From: Ignavibacteriota bacterium
GTDB lineage: Bacteria > Bacteroidota > Ignavibacteria > UBA10030 > BY39
DNA length: 64,000 nucleotides
NCBI GenBank assembly: GCA_003327435.1
Contig: QOQV01000009.1
Span: forward strand, 1-64,000
Reading direction: 5' to 3'
Shown here: piece after piece, positions 8,449 to 16,418 of the stretch
Numbering within the stretch: position 1 is the stretch's first letter
How the letters are laid out: each line of letters starts with the position of its first letter
Position numbers and translations under genes: made by a program
Notes under the pieces: generated by a model
Told to the model about the DNA's origin: nothing
The model's database searches: none
The model's input: only the letters and a program-made list of their open reading frames with translations

Positions 8449-8484
8449 AAAGCCGATTCCTTCCCACAGAAAAGAATCGGCTTT
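8449..8484. terminator. Probable terminator hairpin after the repeat array
   Basis: A perfect 11-base-pair stem, AAAGCCGATTC (8449-8459) with GAATCGGCTTT (8474-8484), encloses a 14-base loop. The arms begin with A and end with T runs on either strand, so it could act in both directions. It closes the non-coding region downstream of the DUF418 gene. 8485-8666 shows no gene or clear promoter that I can support. Confidence 0.55.
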
Positions 8485-8666
8485 AAATCATAAGATCTTA
8501 AATCAAAAATTGCTTAATTGATTCATAAAATTTGCTGTTATAAAAATTATGTCGTAACTGACAGAATAATTTCATAAAAATAATCTTAATATCTTCAAAT
8601 AAAATTTTTATCTTTATCAATAGTTGGGTATCTTGTTATTCTTTTGTATATTAAAACCCATAAATT

Positions 8667-10229
8667 ATGCAAAAACTTATCTCAAAAGAACCAGTAGTAA
8701 AACTTGTAAAAGCGTTTGAGAGTCCTTTTAAGAATGTGATTGCTACAGCTCGTACCTGTTACTCGTCAAAAGGAATAATAGAGGATTCTCATATTGATTT
8801 AACGCAAGAACCAATAAGTCGTGATCTGCAAATAGCAAAAAGCATTTACGAAGCTGGTCATCATACAACCTTCCAACACGCACATTTTCAGTTTACACTT
8901 GAGAATGTTTCCCGACAGTTTGTCTGGTCATTTTTGCATAGCCATCCGTTTTATAATTCAGAGCAGGTTAGCCAGAGGTATGTAGAAGTTAAACCTGATA
9001 ATTTTACAATTCCTCCACTTACAGATAAATCCCTCGAGATATATAAATCGGTAGTTAATGAACAAATTAATGCTTATAAAAAAATCATCGAAATATTGTT
9101 ACCGGTTGTTTCAAAAGAATATTATAAAATTTTCCCCGGTAGAAAATTAAATAATAAATATACAAAAGATATAAAGCGAAAAGCACAGGAAATTGCCAGG
9201 TATATTTTACCTATCGCAATACATACATATTTATATCATACCGTTAATGGAATTACTCTATTAAGATATTACCGCACCTGTGAACAATATGATGTACCTT
9301 TTGAACAAAAACTTATTGTTTCTAAAATGGTGGATGAACTGCTTAAAGTGGAGCCAAACTATAAAATTGTTCTGGATAAAATTATCCCACTTGAAGAAAC
9401 ACCTGAATATAGTGCGATTAAGCAATCATCTGTTAATGATCCTGAAATGAGAAAAAAATTTCTTTCAGAGTTTGATAAAAGTTTAGATGGGAAGGTATCA
9501 AAGTTAGTTGATTATAAGCTAAATAATGAAAAAATTCTTGCGCAATCAATAAGAGAGGTTCTGGGATTAAGTGAAAGTGAAATGTCGGATCAAATTGCCA
9601 TAGAAAGTTTATTAAATCCGACACATAACAAGTTTTTGGGAGAGACATTAGTTATTACAATGCATTCAAAATTGATGCGCGCAATGTATCATCCTGCTTA
9701 TACATTCAGGAAGAAGTTGAGTCACACAGCCGATTCACAGGATCAACGGCATAGAATGACACCCGCTTCACGCCCGGTATTACAAACTCATCTGACTGAG
9801 ACACCAGATTATATAATACCAAAGCTAATTCAGCTTTCGAATGAGGCTTATAAACTTTACGAAGAAACAATGCAAAAAATTTGGGATGGGATAAATGCCT
9901 TAAGAAAAATGCAGGTCAGGGATGAGTATATTATCTATTTATTACCAAATGCTTTTCCGATTCGTTTTACAGAATCCTCAGATTTATTGAATTTACATCA
10001 TAAACATATTATGAGATTGTGTTATAATGCACAGGAGGAAATATGGAATGCTTCGCTCGAAGAAGCTCAGCAAATTGCTGAAATAAACCCGACAATAGGA
10101 AAATACCTTTTACCACCCTGTTCGTTGCGTGCGGAATCGGGTACATATCCAATCTGTCCGGAAGGAGAACGTTTTTGTGGAATAAAGGTTTGGAAACTTT
10201 CAAAATCTGAGTATTCACGAATAATTTAA
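8667..10229 (+). CDS. thyX: Double-length FAD-dependent thymidylate synthase (ThyX) homologue
   Basis: ThyX makes dTMP from dUMP with methylenetetrahydrofolate and FAD/NADPH. The usual enzyme is about 220-250 residues with one RHRxxSxNExSxRY motif; this protein has 520 residues and looks like two ThyX domains in tandem. The first has HHTTFQHAHFQFTLENVSRQ (about 65-84), then HPFYNSEQVSQRYVEV (93-108), which keeps the S-E-S-RY half of the motif but not RHR. The second has HPAYTFRKKLSHTADSQDQ (342-360) followed by RHRMTPASRP (361-370), which keeps RHR. Both halves also carry the downstream helical part (ARYILP...TVNGITLLRYYR; YLLPNAFPIRFTESSDL...AQEEIW). Long ThyX-like proteins are known in some lineages such as chlamydiae. 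No thyA is in the window. Activity is inferred. Confidence 0.8.
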   Translation: MQKLISKEPVVKLVKAFESPFKNVIATARTCYSSKGIIEDSHIDLTQEPISRDLQIAKSIYEAGHHTTFQHAHFQFTLENVSRQFVWSFLHSHPFYNSEQVSQRYVEVKPDNFTIPPLTDKSLEIYKSVVNEQINAYKKIIEILLPVVSKEYYKIFPGRKLNNKYTKDIKRKAQEIARYILPIAIHTYLYHTVNGITLLRYYRTCEQYDVPFEQKLIVSKMVDELLKVEPNYKIVLDKIIPLEETPEYSAIKQSSVNDPEMRKKFLSEFDKSLDGKVSKLVDYKLNNEKILAQSIREVLGLSESEMSDQIAIESLLNPTHNKFLGETLVITMHSKLMRAMYHPAYTFRKKLSHTADSQDQRHRMTPASRPVLQTHLTETPDYIIPKLIQLSNEAYKLYEETMQKIWDGINALRKMQVRDEYIIYLLPNAFPIRFTESSDLLNLHHKHIMRLCYNAQEEIWNASLEEAQQIAEINPTIGKYLLPPCSLRAESGTYPICPEGERFCGIKVWKLSKSEYSRII

Positions 10230-10268
10230 GAAAGCTCTTTAAGGGAAATCCATAATCCTTTGATATAG

Positions 10269-10299
10269 TTTCATTTTTAAAACTTTTTGTTTATATTTG
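10269..10299 (+). promoter_or_regulatory. Possible Bacteroidota-type promoter for the glycosylase operon
   Basis: The -7 element TATATTTG (10292-10299) matches TAnnTTTG exactly. TTTC at 10269-10272 lies 19 bases upstream, one mismatch from the TTTG -33 element. The distance to the ATG at 10346 leaves a leader of about 40 bases. Weak because only one box is perfect. Confidence 0.4.
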
Positions 10300-10345
10300 T
10301 AAAGTAAATTTTTATAAAATTAAAGATTTTTTAAGCGCTCAAATA

Positions 10346-10975
10346 ATGGATAATGGAGATTTTAAAGAAAGAGTTCGCAAAGAATTCCAGCTGAAAAAAG
10401 GAGAAATCCATCAAAGGTTGGAAGAATTCAGAAATGTGAAAAAGGAAGAGTATTTTTACGAAATGATATATTGTTTGTTAACTCCACAATCAAGTGCACG
10501 AAATGCCGATTTGGTTGTTAAAAAACTGAAACATTTAAATTTTCATAGAACGAATTTCAATCCGGAAGAAATACTTGCCGATAAAAACAACTATATACGA
10601 TTTCATAAAACCAAAGCAGAACGATTGATTGAGTTAAAGGAAAATTTTCATTTTGTGCAAGATTATCTAACGAATGGTAAAGATGATTTTGAACTAAGAG
10701 AGTGGTTGGTTAAAAATATTAAAGGTTTGGGTTATAAAGAGGCATCACACTTCCTGAGAAACATAGGAAAGAGGAATCTTGCAATTCTGGATAGACATAT
10801 ATTGAAGAATCTGAAAAATTTAAAAGTAATTCGCGACATTCCCAAAACACTTACAAAGAAGAAATATCTGTATATTGAAAAGAAGTTTAAGAGGTTTTCT
10901 GAGGAAATTGGTATTACGATGGATGAGTTAGATTTACTGTTCTGGAGCATGGAAACAGGAGAGATATTAAAATGA
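10346..10975 (+). CDS. Ogg2-type 8-oxoguanine DNA glycosylase / AP lyase
   Basis: A 209-residue cytoplasmic DNA-repair enzyme that should remove 8-oxoguanine and cleave the resulting abasic site. The helix-hairpin-helix region reads IKGLGYKEASHFLRNIG (125-141), with Lys131 as the expected Schiff-base nucleophile, followed by ILDRHILK (147-154), where Asp149 is the catalytic aspartate. The early YEMIYCLLTPQSSARNA (38-54) is the characteristic Ogg2/archaeal-type N-terminal signature. No iron-sulfur cluster cysteines follow, which argues against an Nth-type enzyme. Its TGA overlaps the next start in ATGA, so the two are translationally coupled. Confidence 0.85.
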   Translation: MDNGDFKERVRKEFQLKKGEIHQRLEEFRNVKKEEYFYEMIYCLLTPQSSARNADLVVKKLKHLNFHRTNFNPEEILADKNNYIRFHKTKAERLIELKENFHFVQDYLTNGKDDFELREWLVKNIKGLGYKEASHFLRNIGKRNLAILDRHILKNLKNLKVIRDIPKTLTKKKYLYIEKKFKRFSEEIGITMDELDLLFWSMETGEILK

Positions 10976-12126
10976 GAGCGCTCGTGATAGGTGCAGGAAT
11001 GATGGGTAGTGCACTTGCGTATGATCTTGCACACTCAAATATGTTTGATGAGGTTTTAATTTCTGATGTTAACTTACAAAAAGCAGTCGGTGTTGCAGAA
11101 AAAATTAATAAAAATGTTGAACCCATCCAGCTTGATGTAAACAATTATGATGATGTAATTGATTTGATGTCGGGTGTAGATGTGGTAATAAGTGCGGTAC
11201 CGTATTCATATAACTATTTGTTGACAAAAGCATCTCTCGAAGCTGAAAAACATTTCCTTGATTTAGGGGGAAGTAACGAAATATTAAAAAAGCAGCTTCA
11301 GTTAAATGAAAAGGCAAAGGAAATAGGAGTTAGTATAATACCAAATTGTGGTTTAGCTCCTGGACTTGTGAATATACTTGCAGTTGAGGGTGCAAAAGAA
11401 TTCGATTTAGTGGATGAGATACATCTCAGGGTAGGAGGTTTACCTCAACATCCTCGTCCACCGCTAAATTACCAGATTGTCTTCTCTGCTGAAGGTTTAT
11501 TGAACGAATATACCGAACCAGTTGAAGTTATTAGGAATGGAAAGTTTGAAATTGTAAACTCTCTGGACGATGTTGAGGAAATTATTTTCCCCGAACCATT
11601 CGGAGCTCTTGAAGCTTTTAATACTTCTGGTGGCTTATCAACACTCTGTCAATACTTTTTGGGTAAAGTGAAAGAACTTGATTATAAAACTATCAGATAC
11701 AAAGGACATTGTGAAAAGATCAAAACTTTACTTGAACTGGGTTTTGCAAGTAATGAAACCTTGATCATTGGAAACACAATTACAACACCGAGAGAATTTT
11801 TTATTGATTTACTCTCTAAAAAATTGAATTATAATGATGAAGATGTGGTTCTACTGAAAACTGAAATAAAAGGAGAAATTGAGCATAAACCAAAAATTTT
11901 AGTATATGAAATGATAGATTATTTCGATAAAGCAAATCAAATTTCAGCTATGATGAGAACAACTTCATACCCAACATCGATTATTGCGCAAATGCTGTTG
12001 GATGGTAGAATTAATGAGCGTGGAGTTGTTCCTCCGGAATATTGTACGAATGCTGATGAAATGATAAAAGAACTCAGGAAAAGAGATATATTTATTGCAA
12101 AAACTATAATAAGTGGTGAAGAATGA
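10972..12126 (+). CDS. Saccharopine dehydrogenase-family oxidoreductase (lysine 6-dehydrogenase-like)
   Basis: A 384-residue NAD(P)-dependent enzyme. The N-terminal Rossmann motif GAGMMGSALAYDL (7-19) is followed by the family's DVVISAVPYSYN and LDLGGSNEI segments, then PNCGLAPGLVNILA (about 124-137), a signature of the saccharopine dehydrogenase/lysine 6-dehydrogenase group. Its length matches lysine 6-dehydrogenase, which oxidises the epsilon-amino group of lysine, but the exact substrate cannot be read from sequence. It is coupled by ATGA overlaps to the glycosylase upstream and to a 50-residue gene downstream. Confidence 0.75.
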   Translation: MRALVIGAGMMGSALAYDLAHSNMFDEVLISDVNLQKAVGVAEKINKNVEPIQLDVNNYDDVIDLMSGVDVVISAVPYSYNYLLTKASLEAEKHFLDLGGSNEILKKQLQLNEKAKEIGVSIIPNCGLAPGLVNILAVEGAKEFDLVDEIHLRVGGLPQHPRPPLNYQIVFSAEGLLNEYTEPVEVIRNGKFEIVNSLDDVEEIIFPEPFGALEAFNTSGGLSTLCQYFLGKVKELDYKTIRYKGHCEKIKTLLELGFASNETLIIGNTITTPREFFIDLLSKKLNYNDEDVVLLKTEIKGEIEHKPKILVYEMIDYFDKANQISAMMRTTSYPTSIIAQMLLDGRINERGVVPPEYCTNADEMIKELRKRDIFIAKTIISGEE

Positions 12127-12275
12127 AACGCCCATTTTCAATTGTATTGATTACCCGAGATAAAGATTCAAACAGGGAACTTCATATTAAGTATGAAACC
12201 GAAACAAGTCATCCAAGAATTGAAATATTAAAATTCTTTCTAAAGTATTTTTTTAGGTTGAAATTTAAAGCATGA
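12123..12275 (+). CDS. Small basic protein, 50 residues, coupled on both sides
   Basis: ATG 12123 overlaps the preceding TGA (ATGA), and its own TGA (12273-12275) overlaps the ATG of the amidase gene (ATGA at 12272). The product begins MKRPFSIVLITRDKDSNREL, contains a polar middle (HIKYETETSH) and ends in an aromatic, basic amphipathic helix (LKFFLKYFFRLKFKA). No signal peptide or known motif is visible. The double stop-start overlap in an otherwise gapless operon is the main evidence that it is translated; without it there would be a gap of 145 bases between two tightly packed genes. Function unknown. Confidence 0.6.
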   Translation: MKRPFSIVLITRDKDSNRELHIKYETETSHPRIEILKFFLKYFFRLKFKA

Positions 12276-13867
12276 GATTAAAGCTGAACATATTGATATT
12301 TCTGCTCTTAATAAGAATTGTAGTATATTCTCAATATTCAATCACGGTCGAATTTGCTGATAAAAAATTAAAAAATTCTTCAATTGGTAGTTTTGAACTC
12401 AGAGGTATTCTTTATGCATCTGTTAACGATTTTTGTAATTTATTTGGTTACCACACATTTTACAATGCTGAATCTCAGAAACTTGAGGTAAAAATTAACA
12501 ATCATAAGATAAAATTTACCGCAAACAATGATTTTGTAATAGTAACAGATGAAAAGGGTGAGCTTGGTGTTATTCAACTTGAGAATAAGACGGTTTTTGC
12601 TTCTTATTCGTTTTTTATCCCGATAAAAAAACTTGTTAACCTGTTTTCAAATGTAACAGGTCAGAGCATTCAATATGATGTTAAAAGAAATAAAATCGAT
12701 GTAGGAATATTTTACGAGAAAAAAAAGTATGATATTTTTGGAATAATGTATGATGTTAAAGTTAATGGCACGATGATTCGTTTAATGTCAAATAAAAGAT
12801 TAAAAGATTATGATAGTTGGGTACGGTACGAACCAGGTGATAAAGATAAAAAAAATGGATGGTTGTATCTAACAATAGCAGACGCTAAAGCTGATGTGGA
12901 AAAACTTAAATCAGTAAAACCCGCTGGGATAGTAAAAGAATTGCTGATGTTTCCTTCTGCTAATTCAGTGCAATTTACATTTAAGCTGAATCAAAAAATT
13001 TCAAACACAGAAATTTTACAGGATAGCGAGAGCAATGATTTAATTCTTGCGATTTACACACCCCTGGAGGAGAAACTACCAGAAAAGGAGCTTAAACCCT
13101 ACGAAAAAAATATCATACGTGAAAAAGAGAGGTGGAAACTTGATGTAGTTGTCATAGATCCTGGGCATGGAGGAAAAGATCCTGGAGCAATTGGTGTTAC
13201 AGGAACAAAAGAAAAAGACATTACGCTGGCTGTTGCCAAGAAGTTAGGCAAAATTATTGAAATGAGAATGCCAGATGTCAAGGTTGTTTATACAAGACAA
13301 TCCGATGAATTCGTGGAGCTCTACAGAAGAGGTCAGATTGCCAATCAGGCGAATGGGAAGCTTTTTATCAGTTTACATTGTAACTCAACAAGTCGTAAAC
13401 CAAGTTCAGCAAAAGGATTTGAAATATATTTGCTTAGACCAGGGAAAACAGAACATGCATTGAAGATAGCAGAGAGGGAAAATTCTGTTATTCAATTTGA
13501 GAGTGATTATGAGAAAAGATATCAGGAATTAACAGAAGAAAATTTTATATTGTTAACAATGGCTCAAAGCGCCTATATGAAATATAGTGAACACTTTGCT
13601 GAATTATCATCTAATTTTGTCCAGAAGCATACTGATTTAGAGATAAATGGGGTAAAACAGGCTGGTTTTTATGTGCTTGTCGGTGCTTCAATGCCGAATG
13701 TACTTGTTGAGATGGGTTATATTTCCAATCGCGAAGATGAAAAATTTCTAAAATCTGAAAAAGGACAAAATAAAATTGCTGAAGCTTTATTCCACGCAAT
13801 ACAACAATATAAAATTGACTATGATCAATCTATTGAAGGTCTAAAGCAAATTGGGGCGAAGGAATGA
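12272..13867 (+). CDS. N-acetylmuramoyl-L-alanine amidase (Amidase_3) with N-terminal stalk-like domain
   Basis: A 531-residue periplasmic enzyme that cleaves the amide between N-acetylmuramic acid and the stem peptide of peptidoglycan. A signal peptide (LNILIFLLLIRIVVYS) is followed by a domain at about 25-145 that resembles the copper-amine-oxidase N1 'stalk' fold (GILYASVNDFCNLFGYHTFY), then an AMIN-like beta region. The catalytic Amidase_3 domain runs from about 290 to 520 with the expected zinc ligands: His299 in DPGHGG, Glu314 in GTKEKD, His369 in SLHCN, and the catalytic Glu480 in LVEMGYISN. It has no C-terminal cell-wall repeat. Both ends overlap neighbouring genes in ATGA. Confidence 0.9.
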   Translation: MRLKLNILIFLLLIRIVVYSQYSITVEFADKKLKNSSIGSFELRGILYASVNDFCNLFGYHTFYNAESQKLEVKINNHKIKFTANNDFVIVTDEKGELGVIQLENKTVFASYSFFIPIKKLVNLFSNVTGQSIQYDVKRNKIDVGIFYEKKKYDIFGIMYDVKVNGTMIRLMSNKRLKDYDSWVRYEPGDKDKKNGWLYLTIADAKADVEKLKSVKPAGIVKELLMFPSANSVQFTFKLNQKISNTEILQDSESNDLILAIYTPLEEKLPEKELKPYEKNIIREKERWKLDVVVIDPGHGGKDPGAIGVTGTKEKDITLAVAKKLGKIIEMRMPDVKVVYTRQSDEFVELYRRGQIANQANGKLFISLHCNSTSRKPSSAKGFEIYLLRPGKTEHALKIAERENSVIQFESDYEKRYQELTEENFILLTMAQSAYMKYSEHFAELSSNFVQKHTDLEINGVKQAGFYVLVGASMPNVLVEMGYISNREDEKFLKSEKGQNKIAEALFHAIQQYKIDYDQSIEGLKQIGAKE

Positions 13868-14814
13868 GCAGGAGTTATCACCTGGTAAAATTATTTCTGT
13901 TTGTAACTGCACTTTTTCTGACGAGTGCTTGTGAGAGGAGATTACCACATCCTAAAACAACTTTACCACTTGCTATAATTGATGATATAGGGAATAGATT
14001 TTTGTTTGAGGAAGAACCAAAACGCATCATTTCGCTCGCACCAAGTATAACGGAAATTCTTTTTGCGCTCGACAGTGGAAAAAGTTTAGTTGGTGTTACA
14101 GATTTTTGTGATTATCCTCCCGAGGCGAAATTAAAACCAAGTGTTGGTGGAATGATTAATCCAAATCTCGAGAAAATTGCAGAGCTAAATCCAGAAGTTA
14201 TAATTATGACATTCCAGGGTAATGATAAGTGGGATTATTATCAGTTAAAAGGAATGGGATATAAAGTTTTCGTTCTTAATCCAAAAATGATTGATGGGAT
14301 ATTTCTTTCAATCAATCACCTCAGTCGACTTACGGGCGCAATTACACGCGGTAGTCTGATAAATAATGAGTTAAGAAAGAAATACAAGGAAATAGTTGAA
14401 CAGGAAAAGTTCTGTAAAAGACAAAAAGTTGGTGTTGTTGTAAATCTAGAACCTCTGATGTTTGCTGGACTCGATACATTTATTGATGAAATGATTATTG
14501 CGCTTGGGTGTGAAAACCCCTTTTCTTATTCATATATGCAATATCCAATTGTCAGTCGTGAAGACGTAGTTAAAAAAGATCCTGATGTAATTGTCGTTCT
14601 GGATGATGTCGTAAAAAATTTAGAAGAATTATATTATAAATACCCTGAATGGAAAACTCTGAAAGCTTACCGAAACAACAAAATTGTAATTGTAGATGCA
14701 GATTTGCTTTCAAGACCTGGACCAAGAATCCTGCAGGGTTTCGAAATTTTAGCTAACATATTAAATAAACAAAAACAATTAACAAATAATAAGGAGATAA
14801 AAAATGATAAGTAA
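13864..14814 (+). CDS. BtuF-like periplasmic substrate-binding lipoprotein
   Basis: A 316-residue class III substrate-binding protein. The lipobox LTSAC puts the lipidated Cys at residue 23. The start of the mature part (RIISLAPSITEILFALDSG, then LVGVTDFCDYPPEA and KIAELNPEVIIM) is typical of the BtuF/FhuD family that delivers cobalamin, haem or ferric chelates to an ABC importer. No permease or ATPase is nearby, so the ligand is open. The gene overlaps the amidase stop in ATGA and overlaps the ferritin start by 11 bases; the ferritin neighbour hints at an iron compound, but that is inference. Confidence 0.8.
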   Translation: MSRSYHLVKLFLFVTALFLTSACERRLPHPKTTLPLAIIDDIGNRFLFEEEPKRIISLAPSITEILFALDSGKSLVGVTDFCDYPPEAKLKPSVGGMINPNLEKIAELNPEVIIMTFQGNDKWDYYQLKGMGYKVFVLNPKMIDGIFLSINHLSRLTGAITRGSLINNELRKKYKEIVEQEKFCKRQKVGVVVNLEPLMFAGLDTFIDEMIIALGCENPFSYSYMQYPIVSREDVVKKDPDVIVVLDDVVKNLEELYYKYPEWKTLKAYRNNKIVIVDADLLSRPGPRILQGFEILANILNKQKQLTNNKEIKNDK

Positions 14815-15295
14815 AAACTTACAAAACGCTATAAACAACCAAATTCATTCTGAAATTTATTCCTCATACTTATATATGGCAATGGCTGCTTATGCGGATG
14901 GAAAAAATTTTAAAGGCATAGCAAATTGGTTTAAGGTGCAATCTCAGGAAGAATGGGAACATGCCATGAAATTTTACAATTTCCTTGTCGAAAGAGGAGC
15001 ATATGTAATTTTCAAAGCGATTGAACAACCCCCATCCGATTTTAAATCAATATTACAGGCTTTTGAGGCAACCCTCGAACATGAAAAGAAAGTAACAGCA
15101 TCAATTCACAAATTATATGAATTAGCAGTGAAAGAAGGTGATTACCCAACGCAGGTTATGCTTCATTGGTTCATTAATGAACAGGTTGAAGAAGAAGCCA
15201 ATGCAATGGAAATAATCGAAAAGATTAAGCTTGTTGGTGAAAAAAGTGGTTCAATTCTCTGGATTGATAAAGAATTAGGAAGTAGAGAAAAGTAG
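14804..15295 (+). CDS. ftnA: Non-haem ferritin
   Basis: A 163-residue iron-storage protein with the four-helix ferritin fold. Ligands of the ferroxidase centre are visible: Glu17 (QIHSEIYSSYLY), Glu50 and His53 (QSQEEWEHAMKF), and the later FEATLEHEKKV and FINEQVEEEANA segments. These identify an FtnA-type ferritin rather than a bacterioferritin or Dps. The start at 14804 lies within the 3' end of the BtuF-like gene, preceded by AAGGAG at 14791-14796, a good Shine-Dalgarno-like site. It is the last gene of the run that starts at 10346, followed by a strong terminator. Confidence 0.9.
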   Translation: MISKNLQNAINNQIHSEIYSSYLYMAMAAYADGKNFKGIANWFKVQSQEEWEHAMKFYNFLVERGAYVIFKAIEQPPSDFKSILQAFEATLEHEKKVTASIHKLYELAVKEGDYPTQVMLHWFINEQVEEEANAMEIIEKIKLVGEKSGSILWIDKELGSREK

Positions 15296-15322
15296 TTTAC
15301 ACACCTCAATTAGAAAAACTTT

Positions 15323-15360
15323 ACAGGGTTGCCATACCTAACCAAGGCGACCCTGTTTTA
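15323..15360 (+). terminator. Rho-independent terminator after ferritin
   Basis: ACAGGGTTGCC (15323-15333) pairs with GGCGACCCTGT (15346-15356), an 11-base-pair stem with one G:U pair and a 12-base loop, followed by TTTTAATCTT. This ends the 10346-15295 operon just before the LPS genes. Confidence 0.85.
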
Positions 15361-15368
15361 ATCTTATT

Positions 15369-16418
15369 ATGGAAATGTTTAAAAATATTTTGATAATTAG
15401 GTTCAGTAGTATTGGCGACATTGTACTAACCTCACCATTATTACGAATTTTGAGAAAGTCTTTTCCTGATTCTAACATCGATTTCCTGATTCGAAAAGAA
15501 TACTCTGAACTTGTAAAGTTTAACCCTAATGTAAATAATATAATCGAATTTGATACTTTGGAGGGGTTAAGAGGGTTATATAATATCGCTAATCAAATTA
15601 AAAGCAAAAGATACGATTTGGTATTGGATTTACATAACAATTGGAGAAGCAACTACATAAAATATTTCTCAAAAGCGAAGTTTTATACTATAAACAAAAG
15701 AGTACTGAAAAGATTTTTCCTGATAAAGTTTAAGATAGATCTTTTCAAGGAATATATTTCCGTTGTTGATAAATATATTGAGACAATCAAATTTTTAAAT
15801 GTCAAAAATGATAATAATGGATTAGATTTATTTTACCCGGATAACTTAAGTGTAAATTTTCATCAAAAATTTAAAGACCTTGCATTAGAAAATTATAATT
15901 TGCTAATTGGGGTTGCTCCTTCAGCAAAGCATTACACGAAGATCTGGCCTGCTCAAAAATATATTGAATTGCTTTCAAACATTTTGCAACAATTCAATGC
16001 ATTTGTGTTTATGTTTGGTAGTAAAAATGAAGCAGATTATATAAATATGATAACCAAAGCAGTTATTGAACACACTAATAAAAATTCTATTTTAAATATG
16101 GCAGGTAAATTGTCACTATTAGAAACAGCAGCTGTACTGGATAGATGTAATTTGATGATTACAAACGACACTGGATTGATGCACATAGCTGCGGCACGCA
16201 AACGTAAAGTAGTAGCAATTTTTGGTTCAACAGTAAGGCAGTTTGGATTTTTCCCTCATGGAACTGAAAACATAGTTGTCGAAAACAACAACCTTAAATG
16301 CAGACCCTGCACGCATATTGGCAGAAATCGTTGCCCGGAAAAACATTTCAAATGTATGCAGGATATTACAGTAGATAAAGTTTTCAATGCCTTCAAAAAT
16401 ATACTAAATATTAAATGA
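15369..16418 (+). CDS. Glycosyltransferase family 9 (ADP-heptose:LPS heptosyltransferase-like)
   Basis: A 349-residue enzyme of the GT9 fold, expected at the cytoplasmic face of the inner membrane, adding a heptose to the LPS core. The N-terminal ILIIRFSSIGDIVLTSPLL is the family signature with its catalytic-loop aspartate. The C-terminal sugar-nucleotide site shows MAGKLSLLETAAVLDRC, then NDTGLMHIAAARKRKVVAIFG, and a late cysteine-rich segment (CRPCTHIGRNRCPEKHFKC) as in WaaF/RfaF relatives. It overlaps waaA by ATGA, which supports a role in LPS core assembly. Which heptose is added cannot be told. Confidence 0.85.
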   Translation: MEMFKNILIIRFSSIGDIVLTSPLLRILRKSFPDSNIDFLIRKEYSELVKFNPNVNNIIEFDTLEGLRGLYNIANQIKSKRYDLVLDLHNNWRSNYIKYFSKAKFYTINKRVLKRFFLIKFKIDLFKEYISVVDKYIETIKFLNVKNDNNGLDLFYPDNLSVNFHQKFKDLALENYNLLIGVAPSAKHYTKIWPAQKYIELLSNILQQFNAFVFMFGSKNEADYINMITKAVIEHTNKNSILNMAGKLSLLETAAVLDRCNLMITNDTGLMHIAAARKRKVVAIFGSTVRQFGFFPHGTENIVVENNNLKCRPCTHIGRNRCPEKHFKCMQDITVDKVFNAFKNILNIK

